64,000 bases of DNA from Phycisphaera sp. (GTDB lineage: Bacteria; Planctomycetota; Phycisphaerae; Phycisphaerales; Phycisphaeraceae), in the NCBI GenBank assembly GCA_016125215.1, contig WGMF01000006.1:1-64000 (forward strand), given 5' to 3'. Below the pieces are notes generated by a model. It did not search any database. It was given only the letters and a program-made list of their open reading frames with translations, and was not told the origin of the DNA. Below are positions 52,140 to 61,935 of the stretch, in pieces (position 1 is the first letter of the stretch; each line of letters begins with the position of its first letter). Both the position numbers and the translations under genes were made by a program.

Positions 52140-53547
52140 CCCCAACGCCCTTGGTGAACCCAATGTGCTGGTCTACTTCGCGCTGTGGGGTTGGGTTCCC
52201 GTGGTGCTGGCGCTTTTTGCGTCGATGCGCCCGCGGCGCGCAGTGATCGTCGCGTTCATCGTGGCGTGGCTCTTCCTGCCGATGGCCGGCTTCACGATCA
52301 AGGGCTTGCCCGATTACACCAAGATGAGCGCCACGTGTGCCGGCATTCTGATGGCCACGGTCATCTTCGACGCCAACCGCCTGCTCCGCTTCCGCCCGAG
52401 GTGGATCGACCTGCCCGCGGCGGTCTTCTGTTTCTGCCCGGTGCTCTCTTCGCTCAAGAACGGCCTTGGGCTTTACGACGGCGTCTCCGTCGCGCTGGTG
52501 CAGACCGTGGCGTGGGGGCTGCCCTACCTGATCGGTCGGCTGTATTTCACCGACCTTTCCGCGCTCAAGGAACTGGCGGTCGGCGTGTTCATCGGTGGTC
52601 TGGTCTATGTGCCGTTGTGCCTCTACGAGGTCCGCATGAGCCCGCAGTTCCACCACCTGGTCTACGGCTACCACGCGCACGACTTCGCACAGACCATGCG
52701 CTTCGGCGGGTGGCGGCCGACGGTCTTCATGCAGCACGGCCTCATGGTCGGCATGTGGATGTGCATGACGGCGCTCGTCGGCATGTGGCTGTGGTGGACG
52801 GGTGCCTTGAAAAAGATCAGGGGGGTCGGCGTGGCGCTGCCGGTCGTGGCGCTGCTCGCGACGGCGGTGTTCTGCAAATCGATGGGCGCGGTGGTGCTCA
52901 TGGTCTTTGGGATCGGCGCCCTGGCCTGTGCGAAGTGGTTTCACCTGCGGCTGGCCATGGTGGCGCTGCTCATCGCGGCGCCGCTTTACGTGGGGCTGCG
53001 GTCCACGGGCAGGTGGGACGGGCTGAACCTCGTCGAGATGGCACGGATGGTCAGCGCCGACCGTGCACAATCCATGGCCTACCGCCTGCACAACGAAGAA
53101 CTGCTCAACGGCCGCGCCCAACAGAGCGCGCTCTTCGGCTGGGGCGGGTGGGGCCGAAACCGGGTTTATGACGCTAAAGGCAACGACATCACCGTCATCG
53201 ACGGGCAGTGGATCAACGTCTTTGGCATCTGGGGGTACATCGGGCTCTTCTCGATGACCGCGCTGCTGCTGCTGCCGGGGGCGCTCTTGATCATGAAGTT
53301 CCCCGTGAGGCTCTGGGCCCACCCGTACCTTGCGCCGGCAACCGTGATGGCGTGCGTCGGGGTGCTCTACATGATCGACAGCGTCGTCAACGCGATGGTC
53401 AATCCGGTCTTCCTGCTGATGATCGGCGCCACCGCCGGCACGCTCTATTTCACAGCCGTTCCGAGCAGGGCCGAGACCAACGCCCAAACCGTTTACAACC
53501 CCGAATCCCTTCTACACGGTTCGCATCCCTCGGGCCAACCGGCATGA
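52129..53547 (+). CDS. O-antigen polymerase/ligase-like membrane protein (Wzy/WaaL type)
   Basis: A 472-residue protein with about ten transmembrane segments and one large external loop (about 300-370) containing FGWGGWGRNRVYD and DGQWINVFGIWGYIGL. Such loops are where Wzy and WaaL join glycan units. Family members cannot be separated by eye. Because an ABC exporter is also encoded, a ligase role, or a separate Wzx/Wzy-type glycan, is possible. The stop overlaps the next start (ATGA). Confidence 0.82.
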   Translation: MLDDPNALGEPNVLVYFALWGWVPVVLALFASMRPRRAVIVAFIVAWLFLPMAGFTIKGLPDYTKMSATCAGILMATVIFDANRLLRFRPRWIDLPAAVFCFCPVLSSLKNGLGLYDGVSVALVQTVAWGLPYLIGRLYFTDLSALKELAVGVFIGGLVYVPLCLYEVRMSPQFHHLVYGYHAHDFAQTMRFGGWRPTVFMQHGLMVGMWMCMTALVGMWLWWTGALKKIRGVGVALPVVALLATAVFCKSMGAVVLMVFGIGALACAKWFHLRLAMVALLIAAPLYVGLRSTGRWDGLNLVEMARMVSADRAQSMAYRLHNEELLNGRAQQSALFGWGGWGRNRVYDAKGNDITVIDGQWINVFGIWGYIGLFSMTALLLLPGALLIMKFPVRLWAHPYLAPATVMACVGVLYMIDSVVNAMVNPVFLLMIGATAGTLYFTAVPSRAETNAQTVYNPESLLHGSHPSGQPA

Positions 53548-54596
53548 CCGCGACACTCCCCCGAATCGCCGACACCCGACCGCCGCTGCCTGCCCGCAGC
53601 GACAAGGTCCCGTCGTTGACAATCGTCACCTGTGTCGAGGCCGGCCCGCTCGAACAGGGGGTGGTGTGGATGGTCGAGAGCCTGCGTCGCTTCGGCGGAC
53701 GATTCGCCCAGGTCCCCGTCATCGCCGTCACGCCGCGCCTCGGCCCACCGCTGCGACGCTCGACCCGAGAGGCCTTCGACCGATTGGGCGTCACCTACCT
53801 CCGCAAGACCGTGAAGCACCCCTACCGCTGGTACAACTTCCTAAACAAGCCCGCGAGCCTGTTGGCGGCGGACACATTGGTGAAGAATCAACACGTGGCC
53901 TGGCTCGACGCGGACATCTTCATCGCCGGTCAACCCGACGCGCTCGAACTGCCCGCCGACCGTGACTGGGCCGCGTGCCACAGTGACCGGAACGTCGGCT
54001 CGACCGGGCCGGGCGACGACTACGACCCCTACTGGGTCAAGGTTTGCGAGGCGATCGGGCTGGACATCGAAGCCCTGCCCTGGGTCAGGACGTACCGCGA
54101 GGGGATGAAAGTCCGCTTCTATTTCAACGGCGGCGTCTGCGTCTACCGCAAGGAGAGCCAATACGCCCAGCGTTATTTCGAGACGTGCTGCAGGGCGCTG
54201 GAGGCAAGAGTCTCTTCTCGGCACGCGGGGCTTTACTTTATCGAGCAGTGCTGCTTCGGCCTGACGACACTGCGATTCAACCTGCGTTGGCACGCGCTAC
54301 CCGAGAACTGCAACTACGCCATCGGGAGCAAGGTCGACCCGCACGACGATGCGTCCGATGACTGCGGGCTGGGGCAGGCGAAGGTGCTGCACTACCACGA
54401 CTCGATGTGGCCGGGCTACTTCCCGACGTTTCTGGAGACGTGCAGGAAGCACCACCCGGAGCTTGCGGTCTTTGCCGAGCGTGTCGGGCCGATGTCCGCC
54501 GACGGGCCGATCGCATCACGATTGATGAGCAAGACACTCAAGGTGCTGCGTTCACGCAAGGCCGACCGCTTTGCGGCGCAGTGTACGGGTTACTGA
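53544..54596 (+). CDS. putative glycosyltransferase (GT-A fold, DxD)
   Basis: A 350-residue protein starting at ATG 53544 inside the previous stop. SLTIVTCVEAGPLEQGVVWM begins a GT-A-like fold, HVAWLDADIFI provides a DxD motif, and FYFNGGVCVYRK plus LHYHDSMWPG resemble the acceptor-side blocks of nucleotide-diphospho-sugar transferases. The family number is not clear. It is followed directly by a GT4 gene at 54597. Confidence 0.72.
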   Translation: MTATLPRIADTRPPLPARSDKVPSLTIVTCVEAGPLEQGVVWMVESLRRFGGRFAQVPVIAVTPRLGPPLRRSTREAFDRLGVTYLRKTVKHPYRWYNFLNKPASLLAADTLVKNQHVAWLDADIFIAGQPDALELPADRDWAACHSDRNVGSTGPGDDYDPYWVKVCEAIGLDIEALPWVRTYREGMKVRFYFNGGVCVYRKESQYAQRYFETCCRALEARVSSRHAGLYFIEQCCFGLTTLRFNLRWHALPENCNYAIGSKVDPHDDASDDCGLGQAKVLHYHDSMWPGYFPTFLETCRKHHPELAVFAERVGPMSADGPIASRLMSKTLKVLRSRKADRFAAQCTGY

Positions 54597-55886
54597 ATGC
54601 CAGTGAGTCCGAGCCAACACGGGTCGCACAGCCGTATGCGCATCGCCTATGCGGCCGGGCCGGGCGATGTCGCGGGGACGTTTGCGTGCTGGCAGGAAGG
54701 CCGGGACGATCCCTCGCAGGTCAGCGTGACCTACTCCTCGCAGGTTTTCGACATGTGTCGGCAACTGGGCGCCGAGGCGCTGGTGATTGCCAGCCACCCC
54801 CGGAAGTGCAAAGTCCATGCGGAGGGCATCACGGTCATTCACAGGGCCACGCCTTTTGCCCAGCGCGGCGGGTTGCTCTATCACCTCGGGCAGCTCTGGT
54901 CGGCGATGCGGTTTGTCGTGGGCGTGCTGGTGTTCCGTGCGGACGTGGCGGTCATCTCGGATGCGTCGCACTGGTATGTCTTCTCGCTGCTGAACTGGGT
55001 TGGCGTGCGCGTGGTGCCGTCGGTCCACTGCGTGCTCTGGCCGACGCACAAACGAGTGCCGCGTGTATTGGCGGCGCTCAACAAGCTCAACCGCGTCTTC
55101 TTCCGTGGGCTGGCAAGGCGTGGCGGGCGTGTGCTGACGGCATCGGACGTCATCGCGCAGCAGGTCAAAACACTCGGCGGGCCGGCGTTGCGCAGCGTCG
55201 AGTTCCTGCCGACCTACCGCCAGGGATCGCTGGACAATCGCGCCGACGTGGAGTGGGAGGCCAGGCCTTTCCGCCTGCTTTACGCCGGTCGGATCGAACC
55301 GGAGAAAGGCGTCTTCGACCTGCTCGAAGCCGTGGCGAAGCTGCGGGAGTTGCTGCGTGAACGCGGCCCGGATACACACGGTATCGACTTACAGGTTGAT
55401 ATCTGTGGCGAAGGCTCGGCACTGGGGCGACTGAAGAACGAGATCGCAGACAGAAAACTCGGTGACACGATCAACTGCCACGGCCACTGTGCGCGTGACG
55501 AGATGGCCCGATACTTCCGGGAGGCCCACGCCGTGGTGGTGCCGACGCGGAGCGATTTCGTCGAGGGGTTCAACCAGGTCGTGGCCGAGGCGGTCCTGGC
55601 CGGCCGACCCGTGATCGCCACGCCCGTGTGCCCGGCGGTGGCTTATTTCCCAAGCGCCGTGGCCGTGATCCGAGCGGACGACCCGACCGATTGTTCGCGC
55701 AAGATCGAACGCCTGATGAGCGACCGTTCACACTACCTTGCCCTGCAGCGCGGCTGTGAAAGCGGGCGTGAACAACTGACCGACCTGAAAACGGGCTTTG
55801 CCGCCGGGCTCATGGGTGTCATCCAAAGTGGATCGGCTACGCAGTCCCCGTCGCCGATGGTCGCAACGCCCGAAGCCACATCCTGA
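54597..55886 (+). CDS. glycosyltransferase family 4
   Basis: A 429-residue GT-B enzyme whose ATG follows the previous TGA directly. The C-terminal donor domain shows FRLLYAGRIEPEKGVFDLLEA, VDICGEGSALGRLKNEI and VPTRSDFVEGFNQVVAEAVL (the E-x7-E motif as EGFNQVVAE). ATG 54636 (MRIAYAAGPGD) is a plausible alternative start, since it begins the fold. Confidence 0.9.
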   Translation: MPVSPSQHGSHSRMRIAYAAGPGDVAGTFACWQEGRDDPSQVSVTYSSQVFDMCRQLGAEALVIASHPRKCKVHAEGITVIHRATPFAQRGGLLYHLGQLWSAMRFVVGVLVFRADVAVISDASHWYVFSLLNWVGVRVVPSVHCVLWPTHKRVPRVLAALNKLNRVFFRGLARRGGRVLTASDVIAQQVKTLGGPALRSVEFLPTYRQGSLDNRADVEWEARPFRLLYAGRIEPEKGVFDLLEAVAKLRELLRERGPDTHGIDLQVDICGEGSALGRLKNEIADRKLGDTINCHGHCARDEMARYFREAHAVVVPTRSDFVEGFNQVVAEAVLAGRPVIATPVCPAVAYFPSAVAVIRADDPTDCSRKIERLMSDRSHYLALQRGCESGREQLTDLKTGFAAGLMGVIQSGSATQSPSPMVATPEATS

Positions 55887-55920
55887 TCCGTCAACCCTCA
55901 ACCCTTTCCGGTGGTCCACG

Positions 55921-56646
55921 GTGCGTCGTCCCCCGAAGAAAAACTCGTTCCGCTGGTTCTATCTCCACGTGGTGGAAGACCGCAGGCAATACACGCACCG
56001 CTGGTGGAAGCACCCGGGCTTCATCGGCACGCTGTGCTACCGCGTCAAGTGCCTCGTGGCACACGGGGCGTGGTACTGGCACATCCTTCTGCCGATCGAG
56101 CTTGCGCTGCGGTTTCTGTCGGCGCTGGTGGCCAAGTGCGAGTTGCCCGCCGGTGCTCGGGTCGGGCCGGGGCTTTTCCTGCCGCACCCCAACGGCGTGA
56201 TCCTCAGCGACACAACCCGCGTCGGCCCGCGTGTGGCGATCTATCAGCAAGTCACACTCGCGTGGTGGCGCAACAAGTCGCCGATGGTTCACGCCCGGGC
56301 GTCGATCTTCGCCGGGGCAAAAGTGCTCGGGGATGTCCACATCGGTCGGCGTGCGTTTGTCGGTGCCAACGCCGTCGTTACGCACGACGTGCCCGAGTGG
56401 CACACCGCGGCGGGGATGCCCGCTCGATGCTGGCCACGCGGGGACATCCACGCACCAAGGCCGGTGAACTGCGCGACACAACCCAGCTCCGATCACGATC
56501 CACAGGCAAGCCCGACCCACACCATTGCCGCCAGACACAACGGACACAACCTTCACCCGGTTCAGGCCAAGCCGATGCGCGACGACACGCAGGTCGCCTT
56601 GAACCAAACCCAACCCCTGAAGCTCTCGCATTCTTACAACGACTGA
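55921..56646 (+). CDS. hexapeptide-repeat acyltransferase (serine acetyltransferase-like)
   Basis: A 241-residue protein; the best start is GTG 55921. Left-handed beta-helix repeats run from about residue 75 to 165: VGPGLFLPHPNGVILSDTTR, VGPRVAIYQQVTLAWW, IFAGAKVLGDVHIGRRAFVG, ANAVVTHDVP. This matches CysE/WcaB-type sugar O-acetyltransferases in polysaccharide loci. The last 70 residues are low-complexity and may be disordered. It probably acetylates a glycan sugar. Confidence 0.82.
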   Translation: MRRPPKKNSFRWFYLHVVEDRRQYTHRWWKHPGFIGTLCYRVKCLVAHGAWYWHILLPIELALRFLSALVAKCELPAGARVGPGLFLPHPNGVILSDTTRVGPRVAIYQQVTLAWWRNKSPMVHARASIFAGAKVLGDVHIGRRAFVGANAVVTHDVPEWHTAAGMPARCWPRGDIHAPRPVNCATQPSSDHDPQASPTHTIAARHNGHNLHPVQAKPMRDDTQVALNQTQPLKLSHSYND

Positions 56647-56670
56647 CGCGGTATTCCCGCCGACCACGCC

Positions 56671-57636
56671 ATGCCCCGCGATACCCAACTGGCCATCCTC
56701 ATCGTCAACTACAAGACGCCCGGCGACACGGTCGACTGCCTGCGTTCGCTCGAACCGGAGGTCAAGACGCTCAACGGTTGCCGTGTGATCGTCACGGACA
56801 ACGCCTCGGGCGACGACTCTGTGCAGAGAATCGCCCACACGATCTCCACCCGCGGATGGGACGCCTGGTGTACCTTCCGGGGGCTTGACCACAACACGGG
56901 GTACGCCGGCGGAAACAACGCCGCGCTCGAGATCGCGCTGGCGCAGTGCGACCCGCAATACATCATGCTGCTCAACCCCGACACCGTCGTGCGACCCGGC
57001 GCGCTGCGGACGATGGTCGAGTTCATGGAAAATCACCCCGCCGCGGGCATGGTCGGCTCACGTCTCGAGTTCCCCGATGGCACGCCACAGAACTCGGCCT
57101 TCCGCTTCCCCACCGCGCTCTCGGAGCTTGAAACGTCGCTGCGTCTGGGTGTCGTCTCGCGCGTGCTGCGTCGGCACGTCTCGTCGATCCCCGCCACCGA
57201 CCGCGACCACACCTGCGACTGGGTCGCCGGTGCGTCGATGGTGATCCGCCGGGAGGTGATCGACAATCTGGGCCTGTTCGACGCTGAGTATTTCATGTAC
57301 TTCGAGGAGGTCGACTTCTGCCTGCGTGCACGGCGAGCGGGTTACGAGTGCTGGTACACGCCCAGCGCCCGCGTCGTTCACCTCGTCGGTCAATCCTCCG
57401 GCGTGACCGACACCAAACGCAAGCCCAAGCGAAGGCCCGCGTACTGGTTCGAGTCGCGCAGGCGCTTCTTCACCAAGAACTACGGTTTTGTCCGTGCGAC
57501 CCTTGCGGACGCGGCTTTTGCCGTCGGTTTTGCCCTGTGGCGCGTGCGTCGCGCGCTGCAGCGAAAACAGGACAACGACCCCCCGCACATGCTATGGGAC
57601 TTCCTGCGACACAGCACGATCTTCCGCGGAGCGTGA
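56671..57636 (+). CDS. glycosyltransferase family 2 (rhamnosyltransferase-like)
   Basis: A 321-residue GT-A enzyme: LAILIVNYKTPGDTVDCLRS, VTDNASGDDS, NTGYAGGNNAALEIAL, MLLNPDTVVRPGAL and MYFEEVDFCLRARRAGYE are the marks of the rhamnosyltransferase-like GT2 group. The stop overlaps the GTG of the acyltransferase gene at 57633. Confidence 0.93.
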   Translation: MPRDTQLAILIVNYKTPGDTVDCLRSLEPEVKTLNGCRVIVTDNASGDDSVQRIAHTISTRGWDAWCTFRGLDHNTGYAGGNNAALEIALAQCDPQYIMLLNPDTVVRPGALRTMVEFMENHPAAGMVGSRLEFPDGTPQNSAFRFPTALSELETSLRLGVVSRVLRRHVSSIPATDRDHTCDWVAGASMVIRREVIDNLGLFDAEYFMYFEEVDFCLRARRAGYECWYTPSARVVHLVGQSSGVTDTKRKPKRRPAYWFESRRRFFTKNYGFVRATLADAAFAVGFALWRVRRALQRKQDNDPPHMLWDFLRHSTIFRGA

Positions 57637-58220
57637 GCACGGGCGACGGTACGTCGGCTGGCGCGGACCACTCCGGGCTTAGCCGATCACCCTCGCTCTG
57701 GTCGCTCATCCGCGAGGACTACCACGCGCACGGCCGCGACTGGACCCGTCCCGGGTTCCGCGCCGTCGCCGTCCACCGCCTGGGCGTCTGGCGGATGAAC
57801 GTCCGCCCGAAGGTTCTCCGTGCGCCCCTGAGCGTCCTCTACCGCATGATGTTCCGACACGTGCGCAACCACTACGGAATCGAGCTGCCTTACAGTGTGT
57901 TACTGGGTCGGCGGGTGGTCATCGAACACCAGGGCGCGATCGTCGTCCACGGCAACAGCGTCATCGGCGACGGCTGCACGATCCGCCAGGGCGTGACGCT
58001 GGGCAACCGCAGGCCCGAAGAACACGACTTGGCCCCGACACTCGGCAAAGGCGTGAGCGTCGGCGCGGGGGCAAAAATCCTCGGCCCCGTGACCATCGGC
58101 GACCACGCCACCATCGGCGCCAACGCCGTCGTCCTCTGCGACATCCCCTCTCGCAGCGTCGCGGTGGGTGTCCCCGCCAAGGTGCTCACCAAAAAGAATC
58201 CCGACCCTGACACTTTGTAA
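57633..58220 (+). CDS. hexapeptide-repeat serine O-acetyltransferase-like protein
   Basis: A 195-residue protein with GTG start at 57633 overlapping the previous stop. An N-terminal helical part is followed by left-handed beta-helix repeats (GAIVVHGNSVIGDGCTIRQG, VTLGNRRP, VSVGAGAKILGPVTIGDHAT, IGANAVVLCDIP). The layout is that of CysE/WcaB; in this locus a sugar O-acetyltransferase is more likely than cysteine synthesis. It is the second acyltransferase in the operon. Confidence 0.85.
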   Translation: MSTGDGTSAGADHSGLSRSPSLWSLIREDYHAHGRDWTRPGFRAVAVHRLGVWRMNVRPKVLRAPLSVLYRMMFRHVRNHYGIELPYSVLLGRRVVIEHQGAIVVHGNSVIGDGCTIRQGVTLGNRRPEEHDLAPTLGKGVSVGAGAKILGPVTIGDHATIGANAVVLCDIPSRSVAVGVPAKVLTKKNPDPDTL

Positions 58221-58235
58221 GTCTGCGAATCTCCT

Positions 58236-58314
58236 GTGTGCCACTGGCGGCTCGCCCGCCCGTGTGAACAAACGCACCACTCACGCACTGGCGGACAAGC
58301 CGCCAGTGGCACAC
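58236..58314. repeat. nested inverted repeat (REP-like) in an intergenic gap
   Basis: A perfect 17-bp inverted pair (58236-58252 and 58298-58314, arm GTGTGCCACTGGCGGCT) encloses 45 bases. Inside, CACTGGCGG at 58286-58294 can pair with the same right arm (58300-58308) across 5 bases. So the right arm has two mutually exclusive partners. It fills the only sizeable gap (138 bp) in this part of the operon. Confidence 0.8.
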
Positions 58315-58358
58315 GACTTTGACAAATCTATTCCCATAGCTGTCGGTAGACCCGTTCC

Positions 58359-59636
58359 ATGATCGCATACCTCGTCAACATCTACCCGCACGTCAGCCAC
58401 GCCTTCATCCGGCGTGAGCTGCTCGCGCTGCAGCGGTCCGGGATGGACGTGATGCGCATCTCGATCCGACGCAGCCCCTCCGAACTCGTCGACGCGGACG
58501 ACCAGCGGGAGGCGCAGAAGACGCGCGTGCTCCTGGAGGGTGGGATCAAAGGCCTGTTGTGGCCGACGCTCTATTGCCTGCTCACGTCGCCCGTGGCGTT
58601 TGTCCGTGCGATGGGCCTGTGTCTGTCGATGGGCAGGCGGTCGCACACGGGCATGCTCAAGCATGCGGTCTACCTGATGGAGGCCTGCCTGCTCAAGCGT
58701 TGGGCCAGGAAGTCGGACATCACGCACGTCCACGCCCACTTCGGGACCAACCCCGCGGCGGTGGCGCTGTTGTGCAAGACGCTCGGCGGTCCGGGCTACA
58801 GCCTGACGGTCCACGGGCCTGAGGAGTTCGATTCGCCCCATGCGTTGTCACTGGACCGCAAGATCGCGGGGGCACGATTTGTCGCGGCGGTCAGCGAGTT
58901 CGGGCGCAGTCAGTTGAGGCGGTGGTGCAAGAGCTCAGAGTGGCCGAAGCTGCACGTCGTGCGCTGCGGGGTCGATGCAAAATTCTTCGACGCCCCACCC
59001 TCACCCACGCCGGAGGTTAAACAGGTTGTTTGTGTCGGGCGTCTGTGTGAACAGAAGGGTCAGCTCGTGCTGGTCGACGCGCTGGCGGCGCTGCGGGACG
59101 CGGGCGTGGCGTGCTCGGTGGTTTTCGCGGGCGACGGACCGATGCGCAGCGTCATCGAAAATCGAGTGACCGAGCTTTCGCTGGGCGACCGTGTCAAAAT
59201 CACGGGCTATCTCAGCGGCAACGGCGTGCGTGAGACGATCCTGGCAAGCCGGGCGATGGTCCTGCCGAGTTTCGCGGAGGGTTTGCCGGTCGTGATTATG
59301 GAAGCGATGGCGCTTGGGCGTTGCGTGGTGAGCACGTACGTCGCGGGCATCCCCGAACTCGTCGCGGACGACGCCACCGGATATCTCATCCCCGCGGGCA
59401 GCGTGGACGCGCTGGCGCAGGCCCTGTGTCGTGTGATCCAGACGCCCGTCGAAGAACTCGACGAGATGGGCCGACGCGGCGCAGAGCGGGTGCGCAGGCT
59501 CCACAACGCCGCCAACGAGGCGGAGTTTTTGATGTCCCTGCTGGGCATGCATGAACGCAAGCCGGTGAGTCACACATCGGGTGTCGCGGCGCACGGGAGC
59601 GCTGCGGCGGTCGGGATCGCACAGGTTCGGGTCTAA
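58359..59636 (+). CDS. glycosyltransferase family 4
   Basis: A 425-residue GT-B enzyme. YLVNIYPHVSHAFIRRELLA and HVHAHFGTNPAAVALL identify the colanic-acid WcaL-like group. The donor domain has VVCVGRLCEQKGQLVLVDAL, FAGDGPMRSVIE and LPSFAEGLPVVIMEAMALGR with the E-x7-E motif. It follows the REP-like gap, so translation restarts here. Confidence 0.93.
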   Translation: MIAYLVNIYPHVSHAFIRRELLALQRSGMDVMRISIRRSPSELVDADDQREAQKTRVLLEGGIKGLLWPTLYCLLTSPVAFVRAMGLCLSMGRRSHTGMLKHAVYLMEACLLKRWARKSDITHVHAHFGTNPAAVALLCKTLGGPGYSLTVHGPEEFDSPHALSLDRKIAGARFVAAVSEFGRSQLRRWCKSSEWPKLHVVRCGVDAKFFDAPPSPTPEVKQVVCVGRLCEQKGQLVLVDALAALRDAGVACSVVFAGDGPMRSVIENRVTELSLGDRVKITGYLSGNGVRETILASRAMVLPSFAEGLPVVIMEAMALGRCVVSTYVAGIPELVADDATGYLIPAGSVDALAQALCRVIQTPVEELDEMGRRGAERVRRLHNAANEAEFLMSLLGMHERKPVSHTSGVAAHGSAAAVGIAQVRV

Positions 59637-59659
59637 CCCACGGAACGGGAGAATCAGAG

Positions 59660-60868
59660 ATGAACGGATACGTGTTTATTGAAATCGCGCTGGTGTGTCT
59701 GGCGGTGCTGCTGTCGGTGCCGGTGTGGGTGCTCTTTGCCGAATGCGTGCTGGCGGCGTGGCCCCGGATCACGAGGGGCGAAGCCGGGACAATGCGTTCA
59801 CCCCGACCGCGTATCGCCGTGCTGGTGCCTGCCCACAATGAGCAGGGTGTCATCCGTAAAACACTCGAATCGGTCGGGCCACAACTGCACGAGGGCGACC
59901 GGGTCCTTGTCGTGGCGGACAACTGCAGCGACGCCACCGCAGCCCTCGCGCGCGAATGCGGCGCACAGGTCCACGAGCGGTTCAACACCGTCAAGCGGGG
60001 CAAGGGTTACGCGCTGGACGAGGGGCTATGTGTCCTGGCACAAGACCCGCCAGACGTGGTCGTCGTGATCGACGCCGACTGCATCGCCCACGAGGGCGCG
60101 ATCGAAACGGTGGCGCGTCAGGCCGCGTGGCACAAGAGGCCGGCCCAGGCGCTCTACCTCATGCAGCGACCGGACAGGCCCGCAGCGCGCGACACCGTCT
60201 CGTCGCTGGCGTTTCTCGTGAAAAACCTGGTACGGCCTGCGGGGCTGTCTCGCGTCGGGATGCCCTGCCACCTGACCGGCTCGGGCATGGCGTTCCCCTG
60301 GGAACTGATCCGAGGCGTATCAATCGGCAGCGGCAACATCGTCGAGGACATGAAGCTGGGCCTGGACATGGCGATGGAGGGCGAGGCCCCGGTCTTCTGC
60401 CCCACCGCACGGATCACCGGCCAACTGCCCGACCGTGACGACGCCGCCCGCTCGCAACGCACGCGCTGGGAGCACGGCCACATGATGACGCTTCTTGACC
60501 ACGGACCTTCGCTGCTGGCCGCTTCGGTCAGACGCCGCAGCGCGGAGTTGCTCGCGCTGGCGCTGGACCTGTGCGTCCCGCCGTTGTCGATGCTGGTGAT
60601 GCTCTGGGCATTGGGCACGGCGGTGGCGTTTGTGGGGATGGTCGTGATGAAAACGCACTTCCCGGCGTCGATCCTGCTGATCGACGGCGCGCTTCTGGCC
60701 GGTGCGATGTTCATTGCGTGGGCCAGGTTTGCCCGGCGAGAACTGCCGTTGACCTCGCTGCTGGCCGTGCCCGGCTATCTGCTGTGGAAACTGCCGATGT
60801 ATCTGGCTTTCATCACACGACCGCAGCGGGCGTGGGTCCGCACCGACCGTGGTGCCGTGACCGAATAA
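59660..60868 (+). CDS. membrane glycosyltransferase family 2
   Basis: A 402-residue protein with an N-terminal transmembrane helix (about 5-30), a GT2 domain (RIAVLVPAHNEQGVIRKTLE, VVADNCSDATA, VVVIDADCIAHEG, NIVEDMKLGLDMAMEG, QRTRWEHGH, the last being the QxxRW motif) and about three C-terminal helices (about 295-375). The QxxRW motif marks processive or polyprenyl-linked enzymes. A GGGAG-like ribosome site precedes ATG 59660. Confidence 0.9.
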   Translation: MNGYVFIEIALVCLAVLLSVPVWVLFAECVLAAWPRITRGEAGTMRSPRPRIAVLVPAHNEQGVIRKTLESVGPQLHEGDRVLVVADNCSDATAALARECGAQVHERFNTVKRGKGYALDEGLCVLAQDPPDVVVVIDADCIAHEGAIETVARQAAWHKRPAQALYLMQRPDRPAARDTVSSLAFLVKNLVRPAGLSRVGMPCHLTGSGMAFPWELIRGVSIGSGNIVEDMKLGLDMAMEGEAPVFCPTARITGQLPDRDDAARSQRTRWEHGHMMTLLDHGPSLLAASVRRRSAELLALALDLCVPPLSMLVMLWALGTAVAFVGMVVMKTHFPASILLIDGALLAGAMFIAWARFARRELPLTSLLAVPGYLLWKLPMYLAFITRPQRAWVRTDRGAVTE

Positions 60869-60940
60869 CCCGACAACGATCCATCAGGGAACGGACCGCG
60901 CCGCGAAACAACGGGGCCGCCATCACACAGGGGTGTCATC

Positions 60941-61909
60941 ATGATCCAGCGCAACACACCGTGGCATGAACCCACGAATCTGCCGGAGGGTATCCGCGAG
61001 GGCTACCTCGATCCGGTGGAAGATGAAAAGCTCATCGAGATGTGCGAGATGAACGACGAGGACATTAACCGTTGTGCCGACCAGTTGCCGGGGGCCCGCC
61101 CCGGTGACGGGACCCGGTGCCTGCCGCCGCGCGTGCAATTGCGTGGGCTGTGCCTCGACGCCGTCACGCAGCGTCACTGCGTCGAGCACGTCCACCACGC
61201 GCTGGCCAAGGGTTTTGGCGGTTGGATCGTGACGCCGAACCTCGACTTTTTGCGTCGTGCAAACCACGACGAATCATTTGCGATGCTCATCCGCCGTGCG
61301 ACGCTGGTGGTGGCGGACGGCATGCCGCTGGTCTGGGCTAGCCGGTTGCAGGGCACGCCGTTGCCCGAGCGTGTCGCGGGGTCGGACCTGGTGCTGAGCC
61401 TGAGTCAGGAGGCGGCCAGGCGGGGACGATCGCTCTACCTCCTGGGCGGTGACGAGGGCGCAGCGGAACAGGCGGCGCATGTGCTGACCGAGCGTTACCC
61501 GGGTTTGAAAATCGTGGGCCACGAGTGCCCGCCCGTGGGATTTGAGCACGACAAAGAGCAGGTCCGCGCGATCGCACGCAGACTGATCCACGCCCAGCCC
61601 GATCTGGTTTACGTCGCGTTGGGTTCGCCCAAGCAGGAACTGTTGATCGGGCAACTGAGGGACTCGCTGCCGGCCGCGTGGTGGATCGGCGTGGGCATCA
61701 GCCTGGGCTTTGTGTCCGGGCAGGTTAAACGTGCTCCGCGCTGGCTGCAGCGCTTCGGGCTCGAATGGGTCCACCGCCTCGTGCAGGAACCCCGCAGGTT
61801 GGCGTCGCGGTATCTCGTCCACGGCCTGCCTTTCATGGCCAGGCTGATGGTCGGATCGCTCCGTGCCAGATTGAGAAAGCGGGTCGGCGCCGCCGCTGGC
61901 CTGGGATGA
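60941..61909 (+). CDS. WecG/TagA/CpsF family glycosyltransferase
   Basis: A 322-residue protein. After an acidic N-terminal leader of about 65 residues comes the GT26 domain: GGWIVTPNLDFLRRANHDE, VADGMPLVWASRLQGTPLPE, RVAGSDLVLSL, LYLLGGDEGAAEQAAHVL and YVALGSPKQELLIGQL. Members transfer ManNAc or a related sugar early in polymer assembly. The leader with CEMNDEDINRCADQ is not part of the known domain. Confidence 0.92.
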   Translation: MIQRNTPWHEPTNLPEGIREGYLDPVEDEKLIEMCEMNDEDINRCADQLPGARPGDGTRCLPPRVQLRGLCLDAVTQRHCVEHVHHALAKGFGGWIVTPNLDFLRRANHDESFAMLIRRATLVVADGMPLVWASRLQGTPLPERVAGSDLVLSLSQEAARRGRSLYLLGGDEGAAEQAAHVLTERYPGLKIVGHECPPVGFEHDKEQVRAIARRLIHAQPDLVYVALGSPKQELLIGQLRDSLPAAWWIGVGISLGFVSGQVKRAPRWLQRFGLEWVHRLVQEPRRLASRYLVHGLPFMARLMVGSLRARLRKRVGAAAGLG

Positions 61910-61935
61910 AACACACCAAGGGATAGGGGAGAAAC

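Noticed and set aside
53208..53543. Longer N-terminus for the DxD glycosyltransferase gene
   Set aside because: The upstream frame overlaps the polymerase gene in another frame and is not protein-like; the ATGA overlap at 53544 is the natural start.
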